Of a DNA stretch of 64,000 bases, positions 31,749 to 40,646 are shown one piece after another. Origin of the DNA: Flammeovirgaceae bacterium. Its GTDB lineage: Bacteria > Bacteroidota > Bacteroidia > Cytophagales > Cyclobacteriaceae. The translations under genes and the position numbers were made by a program. Position 1 is the first letter of the stretch; each line of letters begins with the position of its first letter. The stretch spans positions 248,001 through 312,000 of the forward strand of contig JAIYCV010000026.1 in NCBI GenBank assembly GCA_027487845.1. Reading direction: 5' to 3'. Under the pieces are notes generated by a model. It saw nothing but the letters and a program-made list of their open reading frames with translations. It did no database searches and was not told the origin of the DNA.

Positions 31749-32216
31749 ATGAAAGCAAAAATTTTTTATTCTGTTTTTTTTGTTTTACTGTTTTTGCAAG
31801 GGCATGCACAGTCTAAAGTCGATTCAACAAAAACAAAAACGCTGCTTTTTGTTAATGGTGTACCTTCTCACGATTCTGTTAAGCACACCCATTTCGATAG
31901 GATCGATTTTATTAAAGGCAAGCAAGCAATTGAGCTTTTTGGCGCAAGGGCAAAAGAGGGCGTTTATCTTTTAAGTAGTGATGGAAAAATACCTGTGTAT
32001 GGCGTTGTTACCAATTCAAAAGGTAAAATAATAGCCCACGCTGAAGTTACCAATAAAATGGGTGTTCTCATCGCGAAGACAAACAAATGCGGCAGCTTCT
32101 TTATTTCTTCACATCGACTTTATGAACATCTTTTTGTTCATAAAAAGGGATACATAGATTCTGATATTGAAGTAACCCAAACAGAAACAAAAATCACGTT
32201 AATTAAGAAAAAATAA
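31749..32216 (+). CDS. Secreted protein resembling a TonB-receptor plug fragment
   Basis: The 155-residue product has a signal peptide (FFVLLFLQGHAQ). The segment DFIKGKQAIELFGARAKEGVYLL is reminiscent of the plug of TonB-dependent receptors (typically x-G-x-x-A-x-x-x-x-G-x-x-x-x-x-G-V). The C-terminal part (VYGVVTNSKGKIIAHAEVTN) looks like a carboxypeptidase-regulatory-like strand set. It is too small for a receptor. The S41 peptidase gene follows after eight bases. Role unknown. Confidence 0.6.
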   Translation: MKAKIFYSVFFVLLFLQGHAQSKVDSTKTKTLLFVNGVPSHDSVKHTHFDRIDFIKGKQAIELFGARAKEGVYLLSSDGKIPVYGVVTNSKGKIIAHAEVTNKMGVLIAKTNKCGSFFISSHRLYEHLFVHKKGYIDSDIEVTQTETKITLIKKK

Positions 32217-32224
32217 ATTCTGTT

Positions 32225-33622
32225 ATGAAAAAGCCATTGTTTTTTAAAAGCTTCCTTATTGCCGCTTCTATTTTTCTTCTGACCTCTTGCAAAAAAGAGG
32301 AAGTTAAACCAAATGAATTTGAAGCAATAAATTCATGGATATTGGAGAATATGAAAGAGGCCTACTATTGGACTGATCGCATACCTACCTCCCCCAACAA
32401 AGAACAAAAACCAGATCTATTTTTTAATTCGCTGCTCGCTAAGCCAGACGACCGCTTTTCTTGGATACAAGAAAACTATCAAGATCTTCTCAATTCATTA
32501 CAAGGAGTAAGCAAAGAGGCTGGTTATGAATTTGCATTGTATCGCGAGAGTTCTAACAACAACAATGTAATTGCGCTAGTACTGTATATTAAAAAGGGTT
32601 CACCGGCCGAATCAGCAGGGCTTTTAAGGGGTGACATAATCAACCAGATTAATAACCAACAAATAACAGTTGACAATTATTCAACCTTACTGCAAGGAAT
32701 AAGTGAAAACCATACCATCTCTTATAGGCCTTATAGTGTTTTAACTAATTCGTACGGCAACTCAAAAAATCTATCACTTACGGTTGTTGAATATGCAGAA
32801 AATCCGAATTATTTGGATAAAGTAATTATTCAAAACAATAGAAAAATTGGCTACTTCGTTTACAACCTTTTTTCAACTGGCCCAACTAGTGAGAGTAACC
32901 AATACAATGAAGAGATGGATGCCGTTTTTGCTCGGTTTCAGGCAGCAGGTATTACCGATCTCGTGCTGGATCTACGGTTTAATAGTGGCGGTGCCGAAAC
33001 AGCTACCATAAATTTGGCGAGTTTGATTGGTAAAAATATAGATGCTACTAAAGTTTTCGCCAAACGTCAATATAATAAAAACCTTACTAGTCAAATTCTA
33101 AATGACCCTGCCTATGGCGCTGATTTTCTTGTGAGCCGATTTAAAAATAAATCCCAAAATGTTGGGTCTATGCTTAGAAATAATCGCGTATATATACTGA
33201 CGAGCGCGCGAAGTGCCTCTGCCAGCGAACTTTTGATTAATGGCCTAAGACCTTATATGGATGTATTTCTCATTGGATCAAAAACCTATGGGAAAGACGT
33301 GGGATCAATAAGTATATATGATTCCAAAGACCCAAAAAATACATGGGGTATGCAGCCCATAGTCGTAAAATCATTTAACGGCTTAGACGAATCTAACTAC
33401 AGCAATGGCTTTACTCCAAACATTGAAGATGCCGATAGTGGATCTCAATTGCCCTTGGGTGATGTCAATGAAAGGTTACTTAGCCTGGCTCTTCAGCATA
33501 TTCAAGGAAGTGGTGGAAGGACTTCGAAAACAGAAAATTTGAATAGAGAATTGATAGGTTCTTCATATGAGTTTAAACACAGAAACAAGGAACTCGTGAT
33601 TGAAAGAATCGAGCTAAAGTGA
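32225..33622 (+). CDS. S41-family C-terminal processing protease, lipoprotein
   Basis: The 465-residue protein has a lipobox (LLTSC, Cys22) and a PDZ-like region at about 105-190 (AESAGLLRGDIINQI). The S41 catalytic region places Ser330 in TSARSASASELL and Lys357 in TYGKDVG. Such Ser-Lys proteases trim or degrade envelope proteins. The lipid anchor puts it on the outer side of the inner or outer membrane. It likely forms an operon with the plug-like secreted protein just upstream. Confidence 0.93.
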   Translation: MKKPLFFKSFLIAASIFLLTSCKKEEVKPNEFEAINSWILENMKEAYYWTDRIPTSPNKEQKPDLFFNSLLAKPDDRFSWIQENYQDLLNSLQGVSKEAGYEFALYRESSNNNNVIALVLYIKKGSPAESAGLLRGDIINQINNQQITVDNYSTLLQGISENHTISYRPYSVLTNSYGNSKNLSLTVVEYAENPNYLDKVIIQNNRKIGYFVYNLFSTGPTSESNQYNEEMDAVFARFQAAGITDLVLDLRFNSGGAETATINLASLIGKNIDATKVFAKRQYNKNLTSQILNDPAYGADFLVSRFKNKSQNVGSMLRNNRVYILTSARSASASELLINGLRPYMDVFLIGSKTYGKDVGSISIYDSKDPKNTWGMQPIVVKSFNGLDESNYSNGFTPNIEDADSGSQLPLGDVNERLLSLALQHIQGSGGRTSKTENLNRELIGSSYEFKHRNKELVIERIELK

Positions 33623-33800
33623 TCTAAAATAAGAGATAGTAAATTTTTTTAGGGACCCGTGGCGTTCGCTTCTTGAAATTTTTTTAGCTCCGTTTAGCCA
33701 CAATAGCTGTGGAGAAATAAAATCATCTTCACCAGCTTGCAAAATCTTTTTATCTCTATGTCAATGGGCTTTTGATTAAATTGCTGGTTGACAAAAAAAC

Positions 33801-34829
33801 ATGTACGAGGAAGAGATAGAAGATCAACAAGATGACGAGCTCTTTGAACATCACCGGATCGTAGCCGACCCCAAGCAAAGTGCTGTGCGAATCGATAAGT
33901 TTCTATTAGCTAGATTACCAAATGTGACGCGTACAAAAATCCAAGGCGGCATCCACGAAGGATTTGTAAAAGTTAATGATAAGGCGGTAATCCCCAACTA
34001 TAAAATTAGGCCGCACGATGTAATAACGGTTTCATTGCCGGAGCCTCCTCGTGATACCGATGTAAAGCCTGAAAATATTCCGCTCAATATCGTTTTTGAA
34101 GATGACCATTTATTGATAGTAAACAAGGCAGCTGGCATGGTTGTACACCCAGCGTTTCAAAACTGGAGTGGCACCTTAGTGAATGCGCTCACCTACCATT
34201 TTCAACAACTTCCGCAGATGCCGGGCAACGATGGCCGGCCCGGGTTGGTGCATAGAATTGACAAAGATACTTCGGGACTGTTGGTAATAGCAAAAACCGA
34301 GCTGGCCATGACGGGCATGGCTAAACAGTTTTACGATCATAGCATTGAACGAACCTACTGGGCATTGGTATGGGGCGAGTTTGATCCCGATCACGGCACG
34401 ATAAACGTGAACCTTGGCCGAAGCCCAAAAGACAGGCGAGTGACCATTGCCTTTCCTGATGGCGATTTTGGAAGACGAGCCATTACCCATTATAAAGTGC
34501 TTAAGTCGTTTAGGTATGTTTCGTTAATAGAATGCAAGCTGGAAACCGGCCGCACGCATCAGATTAGGGCTCATATGAAGTTTAAAGGGCATCCTATTTT
34601 TAACGATGCCTTATATGGCGGCAATGAACCCTTGAAAGGCACGGTATTTAGCAAATACAAGCAGTTCGTTGAAAATTGCTTCAAGGTCATTCCTAGACAA
34701 GCATTGCACGCTAAAACCCTTGGATTTATCCATCCTATCACAAAAGATTTTTTGCAATTTGATTCAGATTTACCGGCCGACTTTGTAGAGGTGATAGAAA
34801 AATGGGAAAATTATGTGAAATACACCTAA
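33801..34829 (+). CDS. RluA/RluD-family pseudouridine synthase
   Basis: The 342-residue enzyme has an S4 domain at about 28-80 (VRIDKFLLARLPNVTRTK) followed by the RluA-type catalytic domain. The catalytic Asp154 is in HRIDKDTSGL, and the later conserved segment TGRTHQIRAHM carries the arginine of motif III. RluD makes three pseudouridines in helix 69 of 23S rRNA; whether this is RluD or another RluA member needs alignment. It begins after 178 bases that hold only short AT-rich repeats. Confidence 0.92.
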   Translation: MYEEEIEDQQDDELFEHHRIVADPKQSAVRIDKFLLARLPNVTRTKIQGGIHEGFVKVNDKAVIPNYKIRPHDVITVSLPEPPRDTDVKPENIPLNIVFEDDHLLIVNKAAGMVVHPAFQNWSGTLVNALTYHFQQLPQMPGNDGRPGLVHRIDKDTSGLLVIAKTELAMTGMAKQFYDHSIERTYWALVWGEFDPDHGTINVNLGRSPKDRRVTIAFPDGDFGRRAITHYKVLKSFRYVSLIECKLETGRTHQIRAHMKFKGHPIFNDALYGGNEPLKGTVFSKYKQFVENCFKVIPRQALHAKTLGFIHPITKDFLQFDSDLPADFVEVIEKWENYVKYT

Positions 34830-34915
34830 CAGAACAAAACGTTGGGCAAGTTTAAGGGTGGAAGATACGTTCAAGTACCCATAGGATACTCACATTAATT
34901 GTTACAAATCAGCTT

Positions 34916-35122
34916 TTAGAGAGCTAGGCTAACGCCTTTCTTCTTCCCTATTCGAAGTGCTTGCCGTATCTCTTTTAAGGCTTCACGCTTAAACTCTTTT
35001 GAGTTTATCGCACGAGTGGGCTGCTTTAGCACGTCCTTAATGTAAACAAGTACTTCGTCCATTTGTTGCTGATCCAAAGCATCCAAGCTTTGAAGAATAG
35101 CGAGTTTTGGTGAATGTAACAT
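34916..35122 (-). CDS. Small antitoxin-like protein, no visible toxin partner
   Basis: A 68-residue protein, mostly helical (LAILQSLDALDQQQMDEVLVYI, then KEFKREALKEIRQAL). The pattern is reminiscent of helical antitoxins in Bacteroidota, but no toxin gene is adjacent on either side. It could be an orphan. The ORF is short and the assignment is weak. Confidence 0.4.
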   Translation of the reverse strand: MLHSPKLAILQSLDALDQQQMDEVLVYIKDVLKQPTRAINSKEFKREALKEIRQALRIGKKKGVSLAL

Positions 35123-35440
35123 AGTCGTAGTGGTGGTTGACTAAATCAAAGAACGGAAAAATAGTACATTGGGTTCAAGCCCAGATTCGCTTATTCACGC
35201 AAATAAAACATTGAAGTAATGTTTTGATGAAAAATCAATAAGTTTTGAAATGCACCGTAATGGTTAATTAATATTGGGAAAAGACACACTGTTAAAATTG
35301 TTCAAGCTTTAAAAACTTAGCCCAGCCTAACATGCGATGGAACTCGTGTTATATAAAAAAATAGAAGAGTCATGTTTGGCTCCAAAAAATACTGACATTT
35401 TTTTGTTTTAGCGGAAAAACGAGGCCGATCAAGGTGTAAG
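35123..35440. other. Gene-free intergenic stretch
   Basis: No reading frame with an identifiable protein and no convincing promoter or terminator is seen. A short hairpin-like T-arm look-alike (TGGG-TTCAAG-CCCA) lies near 35170, but no tRNA body surrounds it. Confidence 0.5.
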
Positions 35441-35824
35441 CTAAATAATTTCTAGCGATGCCTTGGCATTTTGCCATTCAAACGAAAAGCGGTTGTCAAC
35501 TAACTCGTGCCTTAAAAAGTAGCCCCCGCCCAGTCGGCTAATCAACCTCTGGCAAGCTTCCGATTCGCTTCCATTGCCAATAAAGATGACAGAGGTTTTA
35601 CTATTTTGAGACATATTACGCAAAGCGCGAATCATCTCTAGGCCAGTGATAAGAGGTAACTCAAGTGCTGTTACGATCAAATCATATTCTTCCATACGCC
35701 CGGCAAATAATCCATCGGCTCCGTCAGAAGCATAATGCAGCACCGTGTGACCCAAAAAGGTTTTCACTTCTCCAATCAACTCTTGGTTAGGGTGTACCAA
35801 AAGAACTTTCAAATAATCGTACAT
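35441..35824 (-). CDS. Degenerate response-regulator receiver domain (pseudo-receiver)
   Basis: The 127-residue protein has the receiver alternation but lacks the phosphorylation chemistry. The acidic pair is replaced by His11-Pro12-Asn13 in LLVHPNQ. The phospho-acceptor position is Ala53 in DLIVTALELP, where most receivers have Asp. The conserved lysine position holds Arg in FLRHEL. It would therefore not be phosphorylated in the usual way and may signal by protein contact. It lies beside a complete LuxR-type regulator on the same strand. Confidence 0.75.
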   Translation of the reverse strand: MYDYLKVLLVHPNQELIGEVKTFLGHTVLHYASDGADGLFAGRMEEYDLIVTALELPLITGLEMIRALRNMSQNSKTSVIFIGNGSESEACQRLISRLGGGYFLRHELVDNRFSFEWQNAKASLEII

Positions 35825-35944
35825 AGAATTCTCTTTTTTATACCTCCAATATGGGCAAAAGAGAATTTATCGATTTTTAAAAACGAGGGCAAAAAATCAA
35901 TATTTTTTATTAAAACCTTGTTTTTGACCTAAATTAGAAGATTT

Positions 35945-35986
35945 CATCTAGTGATATCACTATAAAAATCAGGAAATCACTAGATG
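35945..35986. repeat. Inverted repeat with nested palindrome upstream of the pseudo-receiver
   Basis: CATCTAGTGAT at 35945-35955 is the exact reverse complement of ATCACTAGATG at 35976-35986. A second ATCACT follows the left arm, so AGTGATATCACT at 35950-35961 is itself a palindrome. It lies between the LuxR-type regulator stop (35991) and the pseudo-receiver start (35824). A terminator is possible, but the flanks lack a T-run, so an operator is also likely. Confidence 0.7.
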
Positions 35987-35990
35987 GAAG

Positions 35991-36644
35991 CTACGACATA
36001 AAACCACTGTCGAAGGCAAATTTTATCATACTAACAGTATTTTTTAAACCTAACTTGCTTTGAATATTCGCCTTGTGGGCATGAACGGTTCTTTCAGATA
36101 CAGACAGCTTTATGCTAATATCTTTCAAGCTTAATTCAGAACAGATCAGCATAAAGATTTCACGCTCGCGGTCGGTAAGCTCTGTCAATTTATTGAATGA
36201 AGGTCGCTCACTCTTTACTTTTACACTCCTCCTCATGGCGCTCACCATCATATCGTTATGATAGTATTCTCTATCAACTACTGCTGAGATGGCTTTCTCT
36301 AACTCATCGGGGTCGCAATCTTTAAGCAGAAAAGAATGAACTCCAATCTCAATCATATGCATCATATATTTTTGGTTATCGTGCATTGTTAAGATAATGA
36401 TTTTCATCTCCGGATATTTTAACCTGATTGCCTCTGCGGTATCTACCCCGTTCATCACAGGCATATCAAGATCGAGCAGGACAACATCTGGCAGCCGCTG
36501 TGCTTTTCTGAGCAGGTCCAAACAAACCTTGCCGTTTTCTGCCTCGCTTATTTGTCCTATTCTTGTAAAAGAAGAAACCAACCTAATTATGGCCTTCCTA
36601 AAAAGGGTATGATCGTCTACAATACAAATGTCTATCGCCTCCAT
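35991..36644 (-). CDS. LuxR/NarL-type response regulator
   Basis: The 217-residue protein has a normal receiver (Asp9-Asp10 in CIVDDH, phospho-acceptor Asp58 in VVLLDLDMP, and Lys in SFLLKD). A C-terminal HTH of the LuxR type follows (TDREREIFMLICSELSLKDI and SVSERTVHAHKANI). No histidine kinase gene is adjacent, so the partner is elsewhere. It is followed on the same strand by the pseudo-receiver gene. It is divergent from the GNAT gene at 36789. Confidence 0.95.
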   Translation of the reverse strand: MEAIDICIVDDHTLFRKAIIRLVSSFTRIGQISEAENGKVCLDLLRKAQRLPDVVLLDLDMPVMNGVDTAEAIRLKYPEMKIIILTMHDNQKYMMHMIEIGVHSFLLKDCDPDELEKAISAVVDREYYHNDMMVSAMRRSVKVKSERPSFNKLTELTDREREIFMLICSELSLKDISIKLSVSERTVHAHKANIQSKLGLKNTVSMIKFAFDSGFMS

Positions 36645-36788
36645 CTATTTGTTTGTCAGAAATTTACAATAGTAATCTCTGCATCGTTATTTTCAAAGAA
36701 AAAGTAGCGGTTAGGCGGTAAATCTTGCCTACCGTGCTTGATTTTTTAAGTGATTTAAATGATTACTTTTATCCATTAAAAAAATAGC

Positions 36789-37238
36789 ATGGTTGTACGC
36801 TTGGCTACAAAAATGGATACTGCTACCCTTGCCGAATTTCAGTTGGCCATGGCGCGCGAAACAGAAAATCTTGTTCTTGACAAATCGCTTCTAGTAAAGG
36901 GAATTGAAAATCTAGTTGGTGATACAGCAAAAGGAAGTTACTATGTAGCAGAGGAAAACGAAGAAGTTATAGGTTGCCTAATGACTACCTATGAGTGGAG
37001 CGACTGGCGCAACGGCAATGTGATATGGATTCAATCTGTTTATATCGCTAAAGAACACCGCGGAAAAGGGGTGTACAAAAAAATGTATCAACACATTCAA
37101 CAGTTGGTTACCCATTCTACCGACTTCAAGGGCATTCGTCTGTACGTTGATAAGACGAACGCAAATGCTCAAAAGGTGTATCAGCAACTAGGCATGAACG
37201 GAGAACACTACCAGGTGTTTGAATGGATGAAGAATTAG
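36789..37238 (+). CDS. GNAT-family N-acetyltransferase
   Basis: The 149-residue protein begins MVVRLATKMDTATLAEFQ and has acetyl-CoA-binding motif A in VYIAKEHRGKGVYKKMY. The C-terminal motif reads VDKTNANAQKVYQQLGMN. The type resembles single-domain acetyltransferases of unknown substrate. It is divergent from the LuxR-type regulator with 144 bases between, so the two may share a regulatory region. Confidence 0.9.
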   Translation: MVVRLATKMDTATLAEFQLAMARETENLVLDKSLLVKGIENLVGDTAKGSYYVAEENEEVIGCLMTTYEWSDWRNGNVIWIQSVYIAKEHRGKGVYKKMYQHIQQLVTHSTDFKGIRLYVDKTNANAQKVYQQLGMNGEHYQVFEWMKN

Positions 37239-37269
37239 TGCTGGTTACCTGCGAGGCCTAAAAGGGAGA

Positions 37270-37782
37270 CTATTCCACCTCCACAATCATTTCGACCTCT
37301 ACAGAAAAATTAAACGGCAGCGCATAAACGCCTACTGCCGACCGCGCATGCTTGCCTTTTTCGCCAAACACCGCTACCATTAAATCAGAATAGCCATTGA
37401 TTACTTTAGGCTGATCGGTAAATGTTTCCGTACAATTTACCATGCCAAGTACTTTTACAACGCGCTTTACTTTGTTTAGATCTCCCAGTTCTGCCTTAAG
37501 GGTTGATAACATCGAAATGCCAGTCGACTTGGCGGCCTCATATCCTTGCTCTATCGTTAACTCTCTGCCTACTTTCCCAGTATAACCAGAAACCGGGCCA
37601 TGCCCCGATAGATATAGTAAATTTCCGGTTCTTACTGCTTTAACATAACTGGCAACAGGCTTGCTAGGGGCGGTTAGCTCAATTCCTAAGTCCTTTAACT
37701 TCTTGTCAAAGTCTATTGTTTGCGCATTCAATGTGGCGGTTGACAAAGCAAAAAGTATCAAAACAAAATAATTCATTTTCAT
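37270..37782 (-). CDS. RidA/YjgF-family protein with signal peptide
   Basis: The 170-residue protein has a clear N-terminal signal peptide (NYFVLILFALSTATLNAQ). A YjgF/RidA-like core follows (VRTGNLLYLSGHGPVSG, ARSAVGVYALPFNFSVEVEM). Cytoplasmic RidA hydrolyses reactive enamines; this exported version belongs to a Rid subgroup seen in secretomes. The canonical catalytic arginine near the end (R-S-A-V-G) is present. The gene ends convergently with the GNAT gene. Confidence 0.88.
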   Translation of the reverse strand: MKMNYFVLILFALSTATLNAQTIDFDKKLKDLGIELTAPSKPVASYVKAVRTGNLLYLSGHGPVSGYTGKVGRELTIEQGYEAAKSTGISMLSTLKAELGDLNKVKRVVKVLGMVNCTETFTDQPKVINGYSDLMVAVFGEKGKHARSAVGVYALPFNFSVEVEMIVEVE

Positions 37783-37857
37783 GGATGTTGAATTTATGAA
37801 TCAAGATAAACGAATTTTTGTCAACAATCCTTACTTTTAAAAGATCAATTTATTTAC

Positions 37858-38433
37858 ATGGAAAAGTCGCGTTGCCCTTGGTGTCTTTCTTTTGAAGAGT
37901 ATGTGAAATACCACGACAGCGAATGGGGAGTGCCTGTTCACGATGATAAGATCCACTTTGAGTTTTTGATTTTAGAAGGGGCTCAAGCCGGCCTGAGTTG
38001 GTCAACCATACTTAAAAAGCGTGAAGGTTATAGAAACGCTTTCGCGGATTTTGATCCCACAAAAGTTGCCAAATTTACCGAAAACAAGTTGGAGAAATTG
38101 TTATTGGACACAGGCATTGTTAGGAACCGCCTGAAAGTGTACGCGGCAGTAAACAATGCTAAACACTTTTTAAAAATTCAGAAAGAATTTGGAAGCTTCG
38201 ATAAATACATCTGGAGTTTTGTTGGCAATAAGCCTATTGTGAGTATCAGAAAAACCATGAAAGATGTGCCCGCTACCACAAAAGAATCGGATGCGCTAAG
38301 CAAAGATTTGATTCAGCGCGGGTTTAAGTTTGTTGGCAGCACGGTTATCTACGCACACATGCAGGCGTGTGGGCTAGTGAATGATCATTTAGAAACTTGT
38401 TTCCGATTTAAAGAAACACGGAAATTAACTTAG
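37858..38433 (+). CDS. tag: DNA-3-methyladenine glycosylase I
   Basis: The 191-residue protein removes 3-methyladenine from DNA. It begins MEKSRCPWCLS, with CPW the first zinc ligand region. YHDSEWGVPVHDD carries conserved His and Glu, and the zinc-binding tail lies near AHMQACGLVNDHLETCF. HhH-like elements (LILEGAQAGLSWSTILKKRE) and the catalytic pocket fit the Tag family. The gene overlaps the LysE gene by nine bases, tail to tail. Confidence 0.95.
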   Translation: MEKSRCPWCLSFEEYVKYHDSEWGVPVHDDKIHFEFLILEGAQAGLSWSTILKKREGYRNAFADFDPTKVAKFTENKLEKLLLDTGIVRNRLKVYAAVNNAKHFLKIQKEFGSFDKYIWSFVGNKPIVSIRKTMKDVPATTKESDALSKDLIQRGFKFVGSTVIYAHMQACGLVNDHLETCFRFKETRKLT

Positions 38434-39039
38434 CAAATACCTGCCCATGGCATACACGCCAAGCGCTAGCAATGTTATCCCAGGTATCAGTTTCACTAAT
38501 TTATTGTTTGTAACATAACCCGCAAATCGATTGGCGAGATAGGCAAACAAAATAAGCAACAGCAGTACACCAAAGGCGGTGCCAAGAACATACATATGCA
38601 AATGCACTTTCGTGGGAAATGATAACCAACGCTGGGCTTTAAGGTAGGCTGTAATTCCTATCCAAAAGGGAATTGCCATGGGGTTGAGAATACTTAACAC
38701 GAGCCCCTTTCTAAACCCGCTGTCATTAAATTTTTCTATTGCAGGAACCGGTGAATTGCTCGTCCAAACGGTGAGGCCGCCCAACACCAGCATTACAATG
38801 GCGGTAATAAGTTGAAAGTTGTTGATAATGTTGGGGAAGGCGGTAATCCAATGTTCAAACTCAACACCAATCCAAGCATATGGATATTCAATGAGCGCCA
38901 CCGCCAGCGTAAAGCGCAGCGCAATTTTTGTTTTTCGTTCCAACCCCAATTGAAGCACGCATAAATTCATCGTGCCCGGTGGTATTGAGCCTAAGAAACT
39001 AATGACAAACCCGATGGTAAATACGTAGACATATTCCAT
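38425..39039 (-). CDS. LysE-family amino acid exporter
   Basis: The 204-residue integral membrane protein has about six hydrophobic segments. It carries the LysE-type first-helix pattern FVISFLGSIPPGTMNLCVLQ and the later GLVLSILNPMAIPFWIG. LysE/RhtB proteins export amino acids or derivatives. It is the last gene of a minus-strand operon (DinB, ATP-grasp, LysE), two bases after the ATP-grasp stop. The link could mean export of an ATP-grasp product, but that is inference. Confidence 0.88.
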   Translation of the reverse strand: MEYVYVFTIGFVISFLGSIPPGTMNLCVLQLGLERKTKIALRFTLAVALIEYPYAWIGVEFEHWITAFPNIINNFQLITAIVMLVLGGLTVWTSNSPVPAIEKFNDSGFRKGLVLSILNPMAIPFWIGITAYLKAQRWLSFPTKVHLHMYVLGTAFGVLLLLILFAYLANRFAGYVTNNKLVKLIPGITLLALGVYAMGRYLLS

Positions 39040-39041
39040 TA

Positions 39042-40085
39042 TTAAGGAGACGTAAGCGCTTTAAATTTTTTGTAATGCGCCTTACCTTCCCGGAAGGAAA
39101 TATACGGAATACCCCTTTTATAATTCTCTAAACTAATTCTATAAATAGTGTTCCAGTGAGTGAACAAAACGTTGACTGCTTCCACGAACGAAAAGGTTGG
39201 ATCGTAAATATGAGCAGGTTCTGCCCCACAGCCGTTCAACTCCACAATCTTTACATCTCCATTTTCAAGAGCCTCCAAAGAAGAAGTTCGTAAATCAAAC
39301 CTACCAAAATAAAAACCCTCTATTTGCTTGCTAATTCGATCAAAGGAAGCAGAAAGTCGCGGGGTTATGAGGTGATTAAAGTTGAGAAATTTGGTGCCTA
39401 AACAATGGTTGCCAATAGAAACAAGCTCTACCCGATCACCTTTTTTAACAACATTGTCTAACTGATTTTTATATGTCTCCCTTAGAATCGGCCACTGAAG
39501 TAGTGCTCTTTCGTTGCCCTCAATGAGTTGCGTGAGTGTCTGATTTCCATCGCCAATTACGTGAAGCATTTCTTTGCCTACAATGGAAACCACTCTCCCA
39601 GAAGATTCGCTAGGATACCTGACATAAAAAACACCAAACTCAAGAGGCAAATCGACAAACTCTTGAATTAAGAAATCAATCTTTATGGTTTTTAAATAGT
39701 TATCAGCGTCCGTATCATTTCTAACAATCTTTACCATCCAGCCGCGCTCGCCTAAATCAGGTTTGAAAACGAGGGGATATGAAAGCTGGTGCTGATTTAA
39801 CAGCTGTTTGATCGAACAAAGCGTGGCTGGAATTTGAGCGATGATGGTTTTTGGCTTTACGTGGTTTGGTACGTTCTTCAGTACCTCGAACTTCGATTCG
39901 CCAAACATGCCGCCCATCAATATTCCTGGGTTTGAGGCTGTAAAAAAAAATAATGATCTCGATTTAATTGAAAGCCAAAGCCAGTATGGAAAAAGCGGAG
40001 CTTGTAGAATCCCGAAAGGCCAGTACTCCCAACTTTTTAATTTTATAAAAAAGCTAGACTTTTGGATTCTCCGCAAGTGTATCAT
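39042..40085 (-). CDS. ATP-grasp superfamily ligase
   Basis: The 347-residue protein shows an ATP-grasp-like lysine region (YPLVFKPDLGERGWMV) and hinge (FLIQEFVDLPLEFGVFYVR). The metal-binding segment reads YFGRFDLRTSS with VKIVELNGCG. These enzymes join a carboxylate to an amine or thiol with ATP. The substrate cannot be predicted. It sits five bases after the DinB gene and two bases before the LysE exporter, so an operon that makes and exports a peptide-like or amino-acid-like compound is conceivable. Confidence 0.82.
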   Translation of the reverse strand: MIHLRRIQKSSFFIKLKSWEYWPFGILQAPLFPYWLWLSIKSRSLFFFTASNPGILMGGMFGESKFEVLKNVPNHVKPKTIIAQIPATLCSIKQLLNQHQLSYPLVFKPDLGERGWMVKIVRNDTDADNYLKTIKIDFLIQEFVDLPLEFGVFYVRYPSESSGRVVSIVGKEMLHVIGDGNQTLTQLIEGNERALLQWPILRETYKNQLDNVVKKGDRVELVSIGNHCLGTKFLNFNHLITPRLSASFDRISKQIEGFYFGRFDLRTSSLEALENGDVKIVELNGCGAEPAHIYDPTFSFVEAVNVLFTHWNTIYRISLENYKRGIPYISFREGKAHYKKFKALTSP

Positions 40086-40090
40086 TAAAA

Positions 40091-40609
40091 TTACTTGCCA
40101 ACGAAAGAAGTTGACTCTTTGTAACGAATAGTTGATGCCGCTACTCCAAAATCAGATGGCAAAACAATATAATTTGCTACCTGCTTTATACCTATTTTCA
40201 TAATCGCCATGTGGTGAACAGCATGTTCAATATTGTACGATAGCTCACGCCAGAAATTAGTCTCGATTAGTATGCAATCTTCGCTATTTGAGCTATAGCC
40301 GACTTCAAGCTTCAATGACTTATCTATCTGCTGATTAGACACAAAATCGCTAATCTTCTGAATGGTGTCGAGCGCAATGTATTTGTCAGTTTCAATCAAC
40401 TTATCGTGAATGCGTTGATCGTAATTTATAACACCTTTAGCTGTTCCGTTTTCCAAACAAATGAAAAATTCCAGCGTGTGCCGGAGGTGTTGCCCCAACG
40501 AAGCCCCACTTAATATTTCAGAAGGTGCGACAAAATCGTCATCCTTAACGCTGAGAACGAAATCCTGTAACTGACCAAGTATTTTAATGGCTGTTTCAGC
40601 TAATTGCAT
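40091..40609 (-). CDS. DinB-fold metal-binding protein
   Basis: A 172-residue four-helix protein with the DinB histidine triad layout: His44 in LGQHLRHTLEFF, and His129 and His133 in NIEHAVHHMAIMKIG. DinB-like proteins bind a metal and include thiol transferases and stress proteins. It heads the minus-strand operon with the ATP-grasp and LysE genes. The substrate is unknown. Confidence 0.86.
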   Translation of the reverse strand: MQLAETAIKILGQLQDFVLSVKDDDFVAPSEILSGASLGQHLRHTLEFFICLENGTAKGVINYDQRIHDKLIETDKYIALDTIQKISDFVSNQQIDKSLKLEVGYSSNSEDCILIETNFWRELSYNIEHAVHHMAIMKIGIKQVANYIVLPSDFGVAASTIRYKESTSFVGK

Positions 40610-40646
40610 GCGATAAACTTAATTGGATAATTCGAAAACTCAAAAT

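Noticed and set aside
33623-33800. 178-base gap with two AAATTTTTTTAG copies and a small hairpin CCACA-GCTAT-TGTGG-like element
   Set aside because: The copies are short and AT-rich, and the hairpin has only five pairs with no T-run; no function can be supported.
35160-35190. tRNA-like T-arm (GGG-TTCAAG-CCC)
   Set aside because: The loop is one base short, and no acceptor stem, D-arm or anticodon arm surrounds it, so no tRNA or clear attachment site can be supported.
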